From Oscarella lobularis (lineage: Eukaryota > Porifera > Homoscleromorpha > Homosclerophorida > Oscarellidae), in NCBI RefSeq assembly GCF_947507565.1, contig NC_089182.1, forward strand, positions 1,302,001 through 1,366,000: DNA of 64,000 nucleotides, in the 5' to 3' direction. Below are positions 12,024 through 22,362 of the stretch, piece after piece. Made by a program: the position numbers and the translations under genes. The notes beneath the pieces were generated by a model, which was not told the DNA's origin, made no database searches, and saw nothing but the letters and a program-made list of their open reading frames with translations. The first letter of the stretch is position 1. Each line of letters opens with the position of its first letter.

Positions 12024-12554
12024 TTTATATAACGGCGTGGATATTGGTCCGGCAGCCGGGCCAATATCATTACGGCTATTGGTCCGGCAGATAGCGTACG
12101 TGTCCCCAGCATGTACCTAACCTAGCTTAAAAAGCGTTTTCTTCTTGTACCTAACCCAACCCTAACCCTAAACCTTACTGGTATCGGTGGCGGCCCCGCT
12201 CCGGGCTTAACCGCCCCAATGAGCATAGGCAGAGGGGGGCTTCGCCCCTCTGGAACCACCATGCTACGGGCGGTTAAGCCACAGTCGCGGGTGATCGTAC
12301 ATTGCCGCTTGGGTACGGAGAAAAAAAGATAAAGAAAAAAAAAGAAAAAAAACGAGAACGCTTCGGGATTCGAACCCGCGACCCGTCACGTGCCCGTGGT
12401 TCATGCGTCCGGTCCCCCCCCCCCCCCCGCCCGCCCGCCCGCCCGCCCGTACTCCTGCCCGTTGAGCTATCGCGGCAACCCCTGGAAACGGGGCGTTATC
12501 GCAGGTCTTTATAATGCTAGACTGCCGGACCAATATCCACTTCGTTTATATAAA
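12024..12554. mobile_element. MITE-like element with about 32-bp inverted termini
   Basis: The ends 12024-12055 and 12522-12553 are inverted copies of each other (roughly 28 of 32 positions by eye), each containing GGATATTGGTCCGGCAG. Inside lie a degenerate CCTAACCC/CCCTAA stretch (12150-12175) and a tRNA-derived SINE on the minus strand. No transposase. A related GTCCGGCAG palindrome occurs at 45581-45607. Target-site duplication not identified. Confidence 0.5.
12290..12479 (-). repeat. tRNA-derived SINE
   Basis: On the minus strand, from 12479: GTTGCCGCGATAGCTCAACG is a 5' tRNA arm with an A-box-like TAGCTCAACGG, and GGTTCGAATCC (near 12375-12365) is a perfect B box in a T-arm context. A CAT-containing anticodon-like loop lies between them. 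The A-to-B distance is stretched by a CGGG repeat and a run of 15 G. A T-rich tail (12358-12318) follows, like a pol III terminator or a complemented A-rich tail. A functional tRNA cannot be folded because of the inserted repeat, so this is a SINE or tRNA pseudogene. Confidence 0.6.
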
Positions 12555-15064
12555 GAAAGTCGTCTTAGTAGAATTGCCCTCCACCGCCCTTCCAATTTAC
12601 ACCTACATCTCCTTGGCAACAAAAAATCAAAAATTATTTGATCAAAGTTTGTACTCATAAGGACTATAACTCGCCACCATACTGCTCACCCGTAGCACGC
12701 CCATAACTACCAGATACCCCAACCAGTTGCCATGGTTACTGAAACTTTTTTGAGCCTTAAGGATTTCAGCACGACATTGTACTCCTTCATATAGAAAATA
12801 CAAGGTTTCAAAGCATCAATATCAGTACTTAGTGTAAATTTGACTTATCTGACGAAAAAAGTTTCATAGAGTCTAAGGCGGTTTTAGAGGCATAATTAAC
12901 GATTATATGACAACGCTCGTTATCTTTCTAACGTGGTAGCGATCTAAAAGACAGATTTCGTTAGGGTTTGGTTAGGCTTCGCGGTTAGGGCTTAACCCTA
13001 CTGGTTTAGACGAAAGGAGCCATAGAATAGGAAAGACAGAAAATAAAATGCGATGTCATTGACTATAATGGCATCGACTCTCACGCTGAACAGAGGACGA
13101 GCTGACATTCGCGAGTTCCGTTACGCTTCTTGCGATCAAACTCTTACCAGTGAAAACGTGTTTGGAAAAGCCTCCAAAACACGCTTGAACCATAGCGCTG
13201 CGATGGAGCCTGTCCTTCACAAGAGAAAACGGTCGAGATTGTGTCTATGTAGCGTGCGTTAGAGCCGTTTCTTACATTTGAACGCTAATTGCGAGATTTG
13301 AAAAGGCAATTTTTCGTCACACACTTTAAAAATTGGTGAGAAATTGATGTATCTTTATACGTTGTGAAATGCAGCAGCATTTGTGAGGTTTGGTAGTAAA
13401 GAGGCGAAAAGTGGCGATTTCTCGGCTACAAAGGCACTATTTCAAAAGCTAATCTATGGTTTAACTACATGCCTAGAATGGCATCAAATCATGCTGGTTT
13501 GCACTGGCTGCGAAACCGCCTTTGTTGTTCGAGTTTGGGCAGCCACATTTTCTTAAGGCTTCAGCTATCTACACTAAACCATTACGCGGCTTTCGCCGTT
13601 GTGCGCCGAAAATGCCAATATCGATGAAATGAAGTCTTTTTAATGTACCTAATGCAGAATTTGTCGAGGAATCGCCCTGTGCTACTTGTTTTAAAATCGG
13701 ACAAACCGTTCGCGAGTTATTAACAAATGAAAAATAACAAGTCCCGAATGTAAAGTTTAAAAATCAATATCTTCTAAAGATCACACTTTTAAACGACCAA
13801 CTAGATTTCAAAATAATTCTTTATTAACCGTATTTCTGTAATTAAAATCCCAAATTTGTTGAAATTGCCGTTTCAGTGATCAATACTAACCAAATTTTAC
13901 ATATATATTACAATATTTCGGAAACCGTTGCAAAAATTAAATAAATTTTTTGGAGATGAGTTAAGGAATACTTTTGCGTCTTTCTGGTGCAAAGAGATTT
14001 CATTTAAAGCCATTTATTTTTTTAAAAAATTAAAAAAATACAAAAAATATTTAAAAATCCCTAACTTTCTACAAAGCTTCTACTTCTTCTGGAGACTCTG
14101 AAAAAATAAAAGAAAAAAGATTTAGAGAGTTAACTTGAAGAACGTCTCTAACATGTACCGGTTTCCTTTACAGCCAACAGCTGGCTGCTAGTCGTCTTCG
14201 CTGACCCTTCTTTCGTCTTCAGATTACCTTAAAGAGCCAGAAAACATTACTCAGAGGATCTCTTCACTCGACCTCGTACTTCCGGTTAGGACCGCGAACG
14301 ATTTGTGGCCTTAGACCCACTCAACGGGTCCTTTCCTAACGCAGAAAAAGCCTGCTGACGCGAGCTACGACTGCCTCTATGCGCCAAACTCGCTGCACCG
14401 CCGCGAAGACCGTCTGCTGGCTTGTCAGCCAAAGCTGGCTAGTCAGCCAAACTTTCGCAAACTCACCCGAAAGCAGAGTGACGGTCTTTGTCTTCGTCGC
14501 GCGAGCTGAGGACCACATGCCCGACATCGTTTTTCCTAAAGAAATACGCCTGCGTGCTTGCGTAAAATGTACGCAGACAGGTTTGTTACGGTTCCTGCAA
14601 ATGGAAACAGTTTACGGCAGTACTGTACATACATATATAGATATGCATGCGTGCGCATGTCTTACGGGTATCTATGACGTAGTTCTTACAGTTTCCATTG
14701 GCATGACACACAAACGTCTTATCGCATTCTTTCACCTTTATTTATGCCTTGGGTTACTCGTCAAGTCATTGCGGAGCGAAGGAATAGAAGTGAAGTGCTT
14801 ACTTATCTCCTCTTTGCAGAAAACGCGCCATTTGAGGCTAACAATGTGTCGGGCTGGTAGATTTCTTCGTGGAGTCCAATCCTTAGGATTTCTGTTAGAG
14901 GCAAGTAAGGCCCAATGCTCCGTCCATGAGTTGAAACAATAGCTTTGTGTTGCAAAAGAGGGTGTGGTTAACAAGGCAAAAACGTCACAAAATTGCGCCT
15001 ACTATCGCCGTGGCAGCTGCGGAGCATACATGACAACTTCCAAGCTGTTTGCCGATCACATGAG
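12555..15064. other. AT-rich intergenic stretch, no supportable gene
   Basis: About 2.5 kb with long A and T runs (13.9-14.1 kb). An open frame at 14379-14942 (187 codons) lacks any recognisable motif. A TTAGGG-like patch lies near 12960-12995. Nothing else seen. Confidence 0.45.
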
Positions 15065-15068
15065 CTTC

Positions 15069-15285
15069 TGTAATACGGGACGGTAGGGGGTTAGAATAAT
15101 TAGTATGTGGAGTGACGTAATGGACGCTGATTGGTTGGAGTGTTAGTTAAGTAACCGGACTCTAGAATAATTAGGCAGTCGTCGTGATAGTGATTGTGCC
15201 GAACGGTGCCGAGCGGGTGCCCGTTGTAACGAATAAACCAGTGAAATCCGACTCGATCGTCGTCCGCCAGAGGCGCCGCACTACA
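15069..15285 (+). repeat. Gypsy 5' LTR
   Basis: 217 bp, starts TGTAATACGGGAC and ends GCACTACA. Matches the 3' LTR base for base on visual comparison. It should contain the promoter and, in its second half (AATAAA at 15231-15236 region, seen as CGAATAAACC), the polyadenylation signal. Confidence 0.95.
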
Positions 15286-15286
15286 G

Positions 15287-15321
15287 TGGTGACAGGAATG
15301 GGATTCGAACCCACGCCTCCG
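15287..15321 (+). promoter_or_regulatory. Primer-binding site complementary to a tRNA-Leu-like 3' end
   Basis: One base after the LTR, TGGTGACAGGAATGGGATTC begins. Its complement ends in CCA preceded by discriminator A, a 7-nt acceptor strand and a complete T-arm with TTCGAAT loop. The match to a tRNA runs about 35 nt, through the T-arm into the GGAGGCGTGGG variable region, which resembles metazoan tRNA-Leu (discriminator A also favours Leu over Ser). Identity of the tRNA is from memory. Confidence 0.75.
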
Positions 15322-15334
15322 AAGAGAGAAGAAG

Positions 15335-18300
15335 ATGAATATTGAGGAGCAGCCACCAGAAGGGCAGCCGCCGGAAGAGCAGCCGCCGATGCCCGACGAC
15401 GACGACGCTGCGCTGAACGCAGCTTTGCTCGCACGCGTTTTTCGGCTGGCGGGAAGAGAGAGTTCGAAACCAGAGAAATTCGGCTACGGAAATTTCGAGA
15501 GGTGGATGAAGAAGTTCGAAACGTGCGCCGTGGCGAATTTCTGGGACGATGCCGCGAAGAGGCGCATCATGCCGACGCTGCTGAAAGATCGTGCATGGGT
15601 TGTGTACGAGCAGTGTGCGGACGAGGACATTCGGACGTACGAGCAGTTGGTGGAGCGATTGGCGCGCGTTTTTGGAACGAACACGCGCGAGAAGCGATTA
15701 CAAGCGAACTTAGCACTGGAATCACGCCGATGGCGAGCAACAGAATCATTCGAAGAATACGGACGCGAACTGGAGCGATTACTCATTCGTGCGATGCCAG
15801 CTGTCGACGCGCAGACGAAGGAAGATCTGCTAATTCGACATTTCGTTCGCGGTTTGCCGCAGAGTCTTCGCCGCGACCTCGAGCGGAACCCGAAGGAAAC
15901 GTTCCAGCAAACGATCGAGAAGGCGGGCGATCTACACCTCATTGAGATGCGTGAACAGGAGGAGGGACGCGAAGTGTATGCCGGAGGACCGTGGGACAAA
16001 GAAAGACGCGGACGCGAACATCGCGCGGCAGCCGTCGTCCAGGTCTACGAAGATCTACCCGAGAGGATGGCGCGAATGGAGAATATACTGACGAAATTCG
16101 TCGAGGGAAAGGAAAGCGCAACGAGGGCGACTGCAGAAGCGAAACCGCCAGGTGAGAAATTCGATCGCGGTTTCCGATGTGGCCAGTCTGGTCATTTTGT
16201 GGGCGACTGCACGCACGCCGAGACGCGGCGTTGCTTTGTTTGTCGAAGCGTCGGACACATAGCGCGAAATTGTCCAGAGAGAGATAGACGCGGGGAGGAA
16301 CATCGCGACGGCGGAAGGGAACCCGCTCGAACGACGGGTACGACGCACACAGTTTCGGTCTTAGTAGTTGACGCCGACGATGGAAAAACAGTCGCTGCGT
16401 GTCCAACGGGCGGTTCGCTAGTAGCATTAGGAGAGATAGGCGAGACGGACACGTCGTTTCTGATCGACACAGGCGCATCGATTTCGCTATGCCCGCTATC
16501 GTTCGCCGATGCAGACGCGATCGCGCCGCTGGGTCCGACCGACACGGTTCGAACAGTAGGAGGCACTGCGTTACCCGTTGTTGGTAAATGCGTAATGCCC
16601 GTTCACCTCGAGAATCTAGAAACGACGCACGAGTTTTGGATTACCAGCGTCGAGTTGCGATCTCCGCTGTTAGGACTCGATTTTATGAAACCGCGCGGGA
16701 TGAACGTTGATCTGAAAGACGACGTACTGCATTGGGAAGGCGGCGCTGCGCGATTGATTGTGCCATCAACGCAGAAAGAGTATCTAGTTGCACTCGCAGA
16801 AGATGTTGAATTAGAAGCGAACTCGCGTATCATCGCGCCTGGAAAAATAATCGACGTGCATGGGCGAAACGTAGTTAGGACTGGCGATCGACTGATCGAG
16901 CCGAGACGCGAATTTGTGGCGAAAAGGAACGTCGCGGTCGCGCGCGCACTCGTTAACGGTGACACGGGAAAAGTCCCGGTGCAGATGATGAATATTACTG
17001 GACAGGCTATTAGGCTGAAGAAGGGGACGCGCGTGGGGGTCTTAGAAGAGACAGATGAATATGTTGCAATGCTCGGGCACGGAGAGGAAGTGGAGCCAAC
17101 GTCGGGGAGAACAAGCCCCGTCCGCGGCAGAAGCAGGAAGCGCAAGTTTCGTCAGCGACCACCGTCGCAGGAAAAATTCGCCGCAATGTTCGAGTGGGAC
17201 GAGTCGACGATCAGCGGCGACGACCGACGTCGCATTGAAGATCTGCTTTGGGAATTCCACGACACTTTTGCGAACGGTCCGGATGACGTAGGCAGAACGG
17301 ACGTCGTCACGCATTCAATCGACACCGGAAGTGCTACGCCTGTCAAGCAAGCGGCACGTCGGATCCCACATGCGATGCGGTCGATAGTCGACGCGCAGAT
17401 CGAACAGATGGTCGAGAACGGCATCGTACAACCGTCGAGCAGCCCGTGGGCATCGCCAATCGTCATCGTTCGTAAGAAGGACGGCACGTATCGTTTCTGC
17501 GTAGATTATCGTCGACTGAACGCCGTCACAGTGAAGGATTCATTTCCCTTGCCCCGGATTGACGAAACGTTCGACGCGCTGTCAGGAGCAATATATTTCT
17601 CAACGCTCGACCTCGCTAGCGCATACTGGCAGGTTGGAGTCGCCGTTGCCGATGTGCCGAAGACCGCTTTCGTGACGTCACGCGGTCTATTCGAATTTAC
17701 AGCAATGCCGTTTGGATTGACGAACGCCCCAGCGACGTTCCAACGCCTGATGGAACGCGTATTGCGCGGACTTACGTTCGAACATTGTCTCGTTTATCTC
17801 GATGACATTCTCGTATTTTCAAGGTCGATCGATGATCACGTGGCTGGACTACGAAAAGTGCTGGAGCGACTCAGGGAAGCCGGTCTGAAGGCGAAACCCA
17901 GCAAATGCCAGTTCGGGCGCAAAACGATGGACTATCTGGGCCACGTGGTGTCGACGGAGGGCATAGCGCCGCAGGAAAACAAAGTTAAAGCTGTACGCGA
18001 ATTTCCAGTGCCGAAAAATCCGACGGTTGTCCGAAGCTTCGTGAATTTGGCAGGCTATTACCGAAGGTTCATTCCGAAGTTCTCGTCGATCGCGAAGCCG
18101 CTCTTCGATCTACTTCGCAAAGGAGACGAATTTACGTGGACAGATGAGTGTCGAGCGGCTATGGATTCACTGAAGGCGAAGCTAACGGAAGCACCGATCC
18201 TGACGTTTCCTCGATTTCAGGAGCGATTCTACGTGGCTACGGATGCGTCGAATACTGGGTTAGGCGCCGTATTATTTCATAAAATAGATAGAAAAGAGAG

Positions 18301-19039
18301 TGTAGTTTCTTACGCGAGCCGTACATTGAGCGAGGCTGAGCAAAAATATTCGGTAGTCGAGAAGGAAGCCTTGGGACTTGTATGGGCAGTAAATCATTTC
18401 CGGGTATATTTACTTGGACGACCCTTTACTTTAATTACCGACCACTGTCCGCTGAAGTGGTTAAAATCATTTAAAGATCCGACCGGAAGAATCGCGCGCT
18501 GGTTAATGATATTGAGCGAATATCAATGGGATATCGAACACAGGAAGGGGCGCGAACATGGAAACGCGGATGGGCTTTCCAGACGACGGACGGAAGGAGC
18601 GGGACCGGAAACAGCGGATGTCGACGGAGGACAGCGTCTGGAAGAGCTACTGCCGCCGCTAGCCGAAGGGAGAGCCGAAGGCGGCGAAGTAGAAGAAGTG
18701 AATGCCGTCGGACTGCTACCAAGATGGACGATGAGAGAGCTAGCCGAAATGCAGGCCGAAGATTCATTGTTGGGCCGTGTGCAGCAGCTGTTGAAGGACG
18801 GAAAAGAACCGCAGTCGAAGCAATGGAAGACGACGTCAGCGGAGAGAATTTTTAAGCAGGTATTTGGGACGCTGCACTTACGTGAAGGGGTAATATTCCG
18901 CCGAGTCGACGTGCGCACGGGGGCCCTTACGGAAGCAAAATGCGTTCTCGTGGCGCCGAAAATAATAGTACGCGATATTCTACACGATGCGCACGATGTG
19001 TTGGGGCACATGGGTGAAACGAAAACGTTTGAGCGCTGA
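15335..19039 (+). CDS. Gypsy gag-pol polyprotein (gag, protease, RT, RNase H; stops early by frame change)
   Basis: 1234 codons from an ATG 49 bases after the LTR. Order: gag capsid-like region (about residues 45-180), zinc knuckles near 278-316, aspartic protease with FLIDTGAS (about 375), reverse transcriptase with FSTLDLASAYWQV and YLDDILVFS (about 710-825), RNase H with YVATDASNTGLGAVLF (about 967), and the start of the integrase HHCC finger with two histidines (ILHDAHDVLGHMG, about 1215). The second knuckle CFVCRSVGHIARNC is complete. The first has Gly in place of its first Cys (GFRCGQSGHFVGDC). The frame ends at TGA 19037-19039, but the integrase continues in another frame, so a one-base loss at about 19035 is the simplest reading. 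Makes and copies the element's cDNA in cytoplasmic particles. Confidence 0.93.
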   Translation: MNIEEQPPEGQPPEEQPPMPDDDDAALNAALLARVFRLAGRESSKPEKFGYGNFERWMKKFETCAVANFWDDAAKRRIMPTLLKDRAWVVYEQCADEDIRTYEQLVERLARVFGTNTREKRLQANLALESRRWRATESFEEYGRELERLLIRAMPAVDAQTKEDLLIRHFVRGLPQSLRRDLERNPKETFQQTIEKAGDLHLIEMREQEEGREVYAGGPWDKERRGREHRAAAVVQVYEDLPERMARMENILTKFVEGKESATRATAEAKPPGEKFDRGFRCGQSGHFVGDCTHAETRRCFVCRSVGHIARNCPERDRRGEEHRDGGREPARTTGTTHTVSVLVVDADDGKTVAACPTGGSLVALGEIGETDTSFLIDTGASISLCPLSFADADAIAPLGPTDTVRTVGGTALPVVGKCVMPVHLENLETTHEFWITSVELRSPLLGLDFMKPRGMNVDLKDDVLHWEGGAARLIVPSTQKEYLVALAEDVELEANSRIIAPGKIIDVHGRNVVRTGDRLIEPRREFVAKRNVAVARALVNGDTGKVPVQMMNITGQAIRLKKGTRVGVLEETDEYVAMLGHGEEVEPTSGRTSPVRGRSRKRKFRQRPPSQEKFAAMFEWDESTISGDDRRRIEDLLWEFHDTFANGPDDVGRTDVVTHSIDTGSATPVKQAARRIPHAMRSIVDAQIEQMVENGIVQPSSSPWASPIVIVRKKDGTYRFCVDYRRLNAVTVKDSFPLPRIDETFDALSGAIYFSTLDLASAYWQVGVAVADVPKTAFVTSRGLFEFTAMPFGLTNAPATFQRLMERVLRGLTFEHCLVYLDDILVFSRSIDDHVAGLRKVLERLREAGLKAKPSKCQFGRKTMDYLGHVVSTEGIAPQENKVKAVREFPVPKNPTVVRSFVNLAGYYRRFIPKFSSIAKPLFDLLRKGDEFTWTDECRAAMDSLKAKLTEAPILTFPRFQERFYVATDASNTGLGAVLFHKIDRKESVVSYASRTLSEAEQKYSVVEKEALGLVWAVNHFRVYLLGRPFTLITDHCPLKWLKSFKDPTGRIARWLMILSEYQWDIEHRKGREHGNADGLSRRRTEGAGPETADVDGGQRLEELLPPLAEGRAEGGEVEEVNAVGLLPRWTMRELAEMQAEDSLLGRVQQLLKDGKEPQSKQWKTTSAERIFKQVFGTLHLREGVIFRRVDVRTGALTEAKCVLVAPKIIVRDILHDAHDVLGHMGETKTFER

Positions 19040-20340
19040 GGCGACAGTTTTGGTGGCCGGGATTTACGAACGACGTAAATGAGTATGTCAAACAGTGCGA
19101 CGTCTGCGCTGGAAAGAGAGATCCACCCGGAAACAGGAGAGCACCAATGAAGAATGTACCTATTGGGCGCCCCATGGAAATGGTCGCCATGGATTTCGTT
19201 GGGCCGTTACCGCTGACCGAGAGGGGAAACCGACACCTACTCGTCATCGCTGACTACTATACGAAATGGATCGAAGCGATTCCGACTCGGGATCAGAAGG
19301 CGAATACGACAGCTCAAGCGTTGCTAGAGCAGGTGAGCCGGCACGGCATACCGGTAGTGATGCACTCCGACAAAGGGCCTAATTTCGAAGCGAAAGTAAT
19401 GAAAGAACTATGTAATTCGCTGGGAATGACTAAGTCACGCACGACGGCGTACCATCCCCAATGTGATGGGTTAGTAGAGAGGGCAAACCGCACGTTATTA
19501 GGCATGCTTGCGAAGTATGGAGAGGAGAACCAGCGCGACTGGGATTTGAAGGTTCCCATCGCATTATTCGGATATAGGACGGCAGTGCAGTCGTCCACCG
19601 GCGTATCCCCGTTTGAACTATTATACGGTCGCGAACCACGAACGCCCGCCGACAACGCGTTCGGAAATCCGGGAAGAGCGCCATTAGAGCCGAGTGAACA
19701 CCTGAGCGAGTTGACGGAACGATTGGCTGCGTTGCGCGATATTACCGAGGGAACATTAGCTGCCGCACAGGCAAAACAGAAGAAATATTATGATGAGCGT
19801 TCAAGCGAAACGCTCGAATATAAAGAAGGGGAAATTGTATATTTACACGTACCGAGGGTGAAGAAGGGGTGCGTCTCCAAACTTACGCGATTTTGGAAGG
19901 GGCCATACGAGGTTGAGCACGTTTACGATGAGGCTACCGTAAAGATTCGGCCAGTTAAGGGAGGTCGAGCTCAACGGGTCCATATAAACCGTCTGAAACC
20001 ATGCTACCGGACGCCGATCGCGCAAGGAGACGAGCAGCAGAGCGAGATCGAGAGACGAGAGGCACTGGACCCTCTCAGAGAAATCGTTGATGCTGAACCT
20101 GACTTCGACCTCGTCTTGGAATTCAGAAATTCGCCGCGGAGGGCAGGAAATACGGACGAGCAACATGCTGAAGGGGAGAAAGACGAATTAGCGGAGGCCG
20201 AAGGAGTTGAAGAGGAGACGGAAGACGAAGACGGCGCCACGGAAGTACCGCAGGGGGAAAGACCGCGTCGCGTCATCCGTCTGCCACTGAGATTGCGAGA
20301 TTATGTCGTCGACCTCGACGACGAAGATGAAGATAAGTGA
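19036..20340 (+). CDS. Gypsy integrase (downstream frame of pol)
   Basis: In the frame entered just before 19039, the sequence continues LRRQFWWPGFTNDV and supplies the two cysteines (CDVC) of the HHCC finger whose histidines lie in the upstream frame, so the two are one protein broken by a single base. The catalytic core has DFVGPLP, IADYYTKW (first Asp), MHSDKGPNFEA (second Asp) and DGLVERANRTLL (Glu). A GPY-type motif FWKGPYEVEHV follows, then a long acidic tail (EETEDEDG, DLDDEDEDK) ending at 20340. The first ATG in this frame is at 19147, downstream of the finger. No chromodomain is seen. Inserts cDNA into host chromosomes. Confidence 0.9.
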   Translation: MRRQFWWPGFTNDVNEYVKQCDVCAGKRDPPGNRRAPMKNVPIGRPMEMVAMDFVGPLPLTERGNRHLLVIADYYTKWIEAIPTRDQKANTTAQALLEQVSRHGIPVVMHSDKGPNFEAKVMKELCNSLGMTKSRTTAYHPQCDGLVERANRTLLGMLAKYGEENQRDWDLKVPIALFGYRTAVQSSTGVSPFELLYGREPRTPADNAFGNPGRAPLEPSEHLSELTERLAALRDITEGTLAAAQAKQKKYYDERSSETLEYKEGEIVYLHVPRVKKGCVSKLTRFWKGPYEVEHVYDEATVKIRPVKGGRAQRVHINRLKPCYRTPIAQGDEQQSEIERREALDPLREIVDAEPDFDLVLEFRNSPRRAGNTDEQHAEGEKDELAEAEGVEEETEDEDGATEVPQGERPRRVIRLPLRLRDYVVDLDDEDEDK

Positions 20341-20433
20341 CTCCTAGAGGACTCGTAGAGTAGATAGGTGTATGTGTCGTAATGAGGGTCGATAGTCGGT
20401 AAATGTATGTGTTAGGGAGTGCCGTCCTGTAGA

Positions 20434-20540
20434 GTTGAGTTGTTGAGCTGTAGTTGAGTTGTTGAGCTGTTGAGCTGTTGAGCTGTTGAGCTGTTGAGCT
20501 GTTGAGCTGTTGAGCTGTTGAGCTGTTGAGCTGATGAGCT
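20434..20540 (+). repeat. 9-bp tandem array inside the Gypsy 3' untranslated region
   Basis: About ten copies of TTGAGCTGT, perfect in the centre (20461-20537) and degenerate at the edges. It lies between the pol stop and the 3' LTR. It contains the palindrome AGCT in every unit. Confidence 0.9.
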
Positions 20541-20636
20541 GTTTAGTTGTAGTTGCTGTTAAGCTGTTGAGAGTTGTAGTTGATGTGAGCTGTAGAGAGA
20601 GGTCGCAGGGGACGCGACCAAGTTATGCCGGAGGGA

Positions 20637-20853
20637 TGTAATACGGGACGGTAGGGGGTTAGAATAATTAGTATGTGGAGTGACGTAATGGACGCTGATT
20701 GGTTGGAGTGTTAGTTAAGTAACCGGACTCTAGAATAATTAGGCAGTCGTCGTGATAGTGATTGTGCCGAACGGTGCCGAGCGGGTGCCCGTTGTAACGA
20801 ATAAACCAGTGAAATCCGACTCGATCGTCGTCCGCCAGAGGCGCCGCACTACA
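20637..20853 (+). repeat. Gypsy 3' LTR
   Basis: 217 bp, same start and end as the 5' LTR, preceded by a GGAGGGA purine tract (plus-strand primer) and followed by the CTTC target duplication. Confidence 0.95.
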
Positions 20854-22362
20854 CTTCCTTTGAAACTGTTTGCGAAGAGACTTGGGACTTCAGAACGCAG
20901 ATATATTGTCGCAAACAAGACGCGTGTCAGAATAATCATTGTAGAGCAGGCGTTTCTGATCATTTCTGTCAAGTAGGTGCCTAAACAAACTTACCTCATC
21001 CAGAAGAAACAGAAAAGTCGAAAAAGAAAGGAAAACAAGATAATTCTCGCTTCGTTTCGCAGTCAAAGAAAGCGCCGCGTACGGGACATCAGGTAACAAT
21101 CGTGGGGTCAGCAAAAAATCCCGTGATGACAGGAGTTTCATATCCCTCTCTCTCTTATATCTCTGCCCTGGGCTACTATGATGTCCTTTAGCGCACGCTG
21201 TCTTAAAAAGATATCCTTGATATGGACTGGTCAACAGTCCGCAGGGATGCTCGCCAATAAAGAGTTATTATGACGGGATACCTTGAAAAAGGAACACGAG
21301 TCCATATTAATGGATCTTGTTCAATCCTATTCTTTTCTGAATCCGAATCTACCACCGATCAAGACCAAGAGAAGCAGGCTCGTATGGGCTTCTTGGGCAT
21401 TGAGGCCAACTCTGCCAGTGACCCGGAAGACAAGGAGGATGGCATGGCGCCATTCATTTATCCACGTCATATTTCCGAGGCATCACCCCAGGCAAAACGA
21501 GCCTGGCAGGTAATTGACACATGGATGGGCATGGAAAATCTCGTGCCCATCCAAGGTGACACAAACCCTGTGACATAGATCGAGCGCAAGCGTCGGCTAG
21601 CAGTCCGAACGTCGTCCGGACCGAAACAGTAAAACCGATGACGACGGCGCCTCGGAGCCGAGTCGCCAGGGTGAGACGGATTCTGATCGACAAACACTCC
21701 TGACTACTAACGTTTCCCTGTCCTTTCGTATAGATACACGGGGAGGCGTCGTTGTCAGAAGCACCACCACACAACAACAGCAAAAAAACAACAAAAAAAG
21801 AAAAAAGACCACGCAAAAACACAAAAAAAAACTACGACAGACGACGCATCCACCAGACACACCGTCTCACCACCCGAACAACCGCAACAACAATTGCATC
21901 AACAACAATAGCAACCTTCGACGGCGCGCTGCCGACAGAACCCGCAGCGACCGCTACTGCCACGACCGGCAGAGACGCTGAGACTAGTCAAACGACGAGT
22001 AACGCAGTCCCGTTCGGGTCAATCAAACCCGTCAACCGGCCGCAGGAAAGGCGGCAGAGGAAACGTGCGCGGCGCCGCACGCTGAGAGAAAAGACTCAGA
22101 CTCTCATTCTCTTTCTTTCTCTTTTCTTACTCTCTACTCTCCGCCGAAAAAACTCTTTATTAAAGCATCAGAAAACTATTAGTTGTACTTTCCTGTCACG
22201 TACACACACACACACACACGACAACGTAAACGCATTAGAAAACAGGTCAGATGCCGAGTACGCGATAAACGCCGATCGGCTCTACATCAGAACGAGATTA
22301 GAAGGAAAAGATCCTTACAAACGCGAGAGAAACGTTTGGAAAAAGCCAAGCGTTGCATAACC
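20854..22362. other. No supportable gene; simple repeats
   Basis: Open frames at 21270-21578 and 21752-22360 (lysine-, threonine- and arginine-rich) show no domain. An (AC) run lies at 22202-22219, A-rich and T-rich tracts at 21780-21830. The second frame could be the 5' leader of the Penelope-like relic that follows. Confidence 0.4.

Larger units (their letters stand above)
15069..20853 (+). mobile_element. Gypsy (Ty3-like) LTR retrotransposon, nearly intact
   Basis: A 5.8-kb element with TG...CA LTRs of 217 bp at both ends (15069-15285 and 20637-20853) that look identical, a 4-bp CTTC target-site duplication (15065-15068 and 20854-20857), a tRNA primer-binding site, one long gag-pol frame in Gypsy order (gag, zinc knuckles, protease, RT, RNase H, integrase) and a purine-rich GGAGGGA just before the 3' LTR. 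Identical LTRs mean a recent insertion. The two defects seen are a one-base frame change at about 19035 and a lost cysteine in the first zinc knuckle. A 0.47-kb fragment of a relative lies at 52562-53035. Confidence 0.95.

Noticed and set aside
12360-12479. Functional tRNA-Met gene on the minus strand
   Set aside because: A and B boxes are present, but the run of C plus CCCG repeats makes a cloverleaf impossible.
19025-19045. Programmed frameshift between RNase H and integrase
   Set aside because: No slippery heptamer or nearby structure is evident, and the break falls inside the HHCC finger, a place where programmed shifts are not expected.
15171-19247. Long reverse-strand open frames across the Gypsy element (for example 15484-15999, 16603-17145, 18523-19011)
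   Set aside because: They mirror the GC-rich codon use of the gag-pol frame and show no motifs of their own.
20531-20541. CTGATGAG match to a hammerhead ribozyme core
   Set aside because: It is one variant unit of the 9-bp array (TTGAGCTG to ATGAGCTG). No GAAA and stem partners in the right places.
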